From Gammaproteobacteria bacterium (GTDB lineage: Bacteria > Pseudomonadota > Gammaproteobacteria > Steroidobacterales > Woeseiaceae), in contig JAHZJK010000006.1 of NCBI GenBank assembly GCA_022600955.1, positions 123,643-187,642 on the forward strand: 64,000 nucleotides of DNA, written 5' to 3'. Position 1 is the first letter of the stretch. Each line of letters begins with the position of its first letter. The translations under genes were made by a program, and so were the position numbers. Shown here in pieces: positions 63,940 to 64,000 of this stretch. The notes under the pieces were generated by a model. It searched no databases. It was given only the letters and a program-made list of their open reading frames with translations, and was not told the origin of the DNA.

Positions 63940-64000
63940 TGGCGCGCCCGGAAGGATTCGAACCTCCGACCGCCTGGTTCGTAGCCAGGTACTCTATCCA
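63940..64000 (-). tRNA. tRNA-Arg(ACG), partial at window end
   Basis: Read on the minus strand, positions 64000 to 63940 give the anticodon stem-loop CCTGGCTACGAACCAGG with anticodon ACG, then the T arm with GTTCGAATC and an encoded CCA at 63942-63940. The 5' half lies outside the window. The sequence agrees with gammaproteobacterial tRNA-Arg(ACG). A hairpin terminator follows at 63909-63933. Confidence 0.92.

Noticed and set aside
1..64000. Insertion sequences, prophage or CRISPR arrays
   Set aside because: No transposase, integrase, phage gene or regularly spaced direct repeats were seen.

Overview
The window looks like the chromosome of a Gram-negative, probably marine or sediment-dwelling gammaproteobacterium. 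Evidence: two TonB-dependent outer-membrane receptors, lipoprotein and Sec signal peptides, Cys-type sulfatases, a tricorn-like protease, a KefB/C-type antiporter and a tRNA-Arg(ACG) of proteobacterial type. The genus cannot be fixed from the sequence alone. Coding density is high, and many genes overlap their neighbours by 1-8 bases (often ATGA or GTGA), which indicates long polycistronic operons.

Layout. 1-5.3 kb: a truncated TonB receptor with an upstream CadC-like membrane regulator, plus a DUF2269/saccharopine-dehydrogenase-like pair. 5.4-29.8 kb: a large catabolic block for an aromatic compound. It contains an aromatic-acid MFS transporter, a Rieske oxygenase (alpha and beta), a fused 2-aminobenzoyl-CoA monooxygenase/reductase-like enzyme, an SDR, a kynurenine-formamidase-like cyclase, a DUF35-SDR fusion, a thiolase-like protein without the usual nucleophile, a CoA ligase, an OYE-type reductase, a glutaryl-CoA dehydrogenase, RidA, an acyl-CoA dehydrogenase, an enoyl-CoA hydratase, an SDR, indolepyruvate oxidoreductase IorB and IorA, an aldehyde dehydrogenase, an aminotransferase and two MarR regulators. 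30-34.3 kb: a ManD-like dehydratase, an FAD oxidoreductase, a carbon-nitrogen hydrolase and a small membrane protein. 34.3-45.3 kb: an operon of TonB receptor, sulfatase, tricorn protease, amidohydrolase, MFS and D-amino-acid-dehydrogenase-like genes. 45.7-50.1 kb: a TPP enzyme, a DUF819 transporter and a sulfatase. 50.1-54.7 kb: VOC, SDR, Gfo/Idh, SDR, MDR and thioesterase genes. 54.8-64 kb: a pseudogene, tandem Usp, a K+/H+ antiporter, a UbiH-like monooxygenase, GH30 with a truncated symporter stub, a penicillin-acylase-family enzyme, and a tRNA-Arg cut by the window end.

The most notable signal is a recurring 14-bp near-palindrome, consensus about RTTTAYATRTAAAY. I found it ten times, always between genes and always upstream of an operon start, from 18.0 to 53.2 kb (18037, 19330, 26677, 29857, 29936, 45348, 45375, 45408, 45594, 53236). 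It ties the aromatic block, the ManD operon, the TonB-sulfatase-tricorn operon, the TPP operon and the SDR/MDR pair into one likely MarR-controlled regulon of about 30 genes.

The gene content fits a CoA-thioester route from an indolic or aromatic amino acid. The inferred order is: aminotransferase to arylpyruvate; IorAB (or decarboxylase, ALDH and CoA ligase) to arylacetyl-CoA; Rieske oxygenase and formamidase-like opening of the N-ring; SDR and an unusual BbsAB-like thiolase to 2-aminobenzoyl-CoA; fused monooxygenase/reductase; Rid-assisted deamination and beta-oxidation; glutaryl-CoA dehydrogenase. The enzyme families are seen in the sequence. The substrate and step order are inference.
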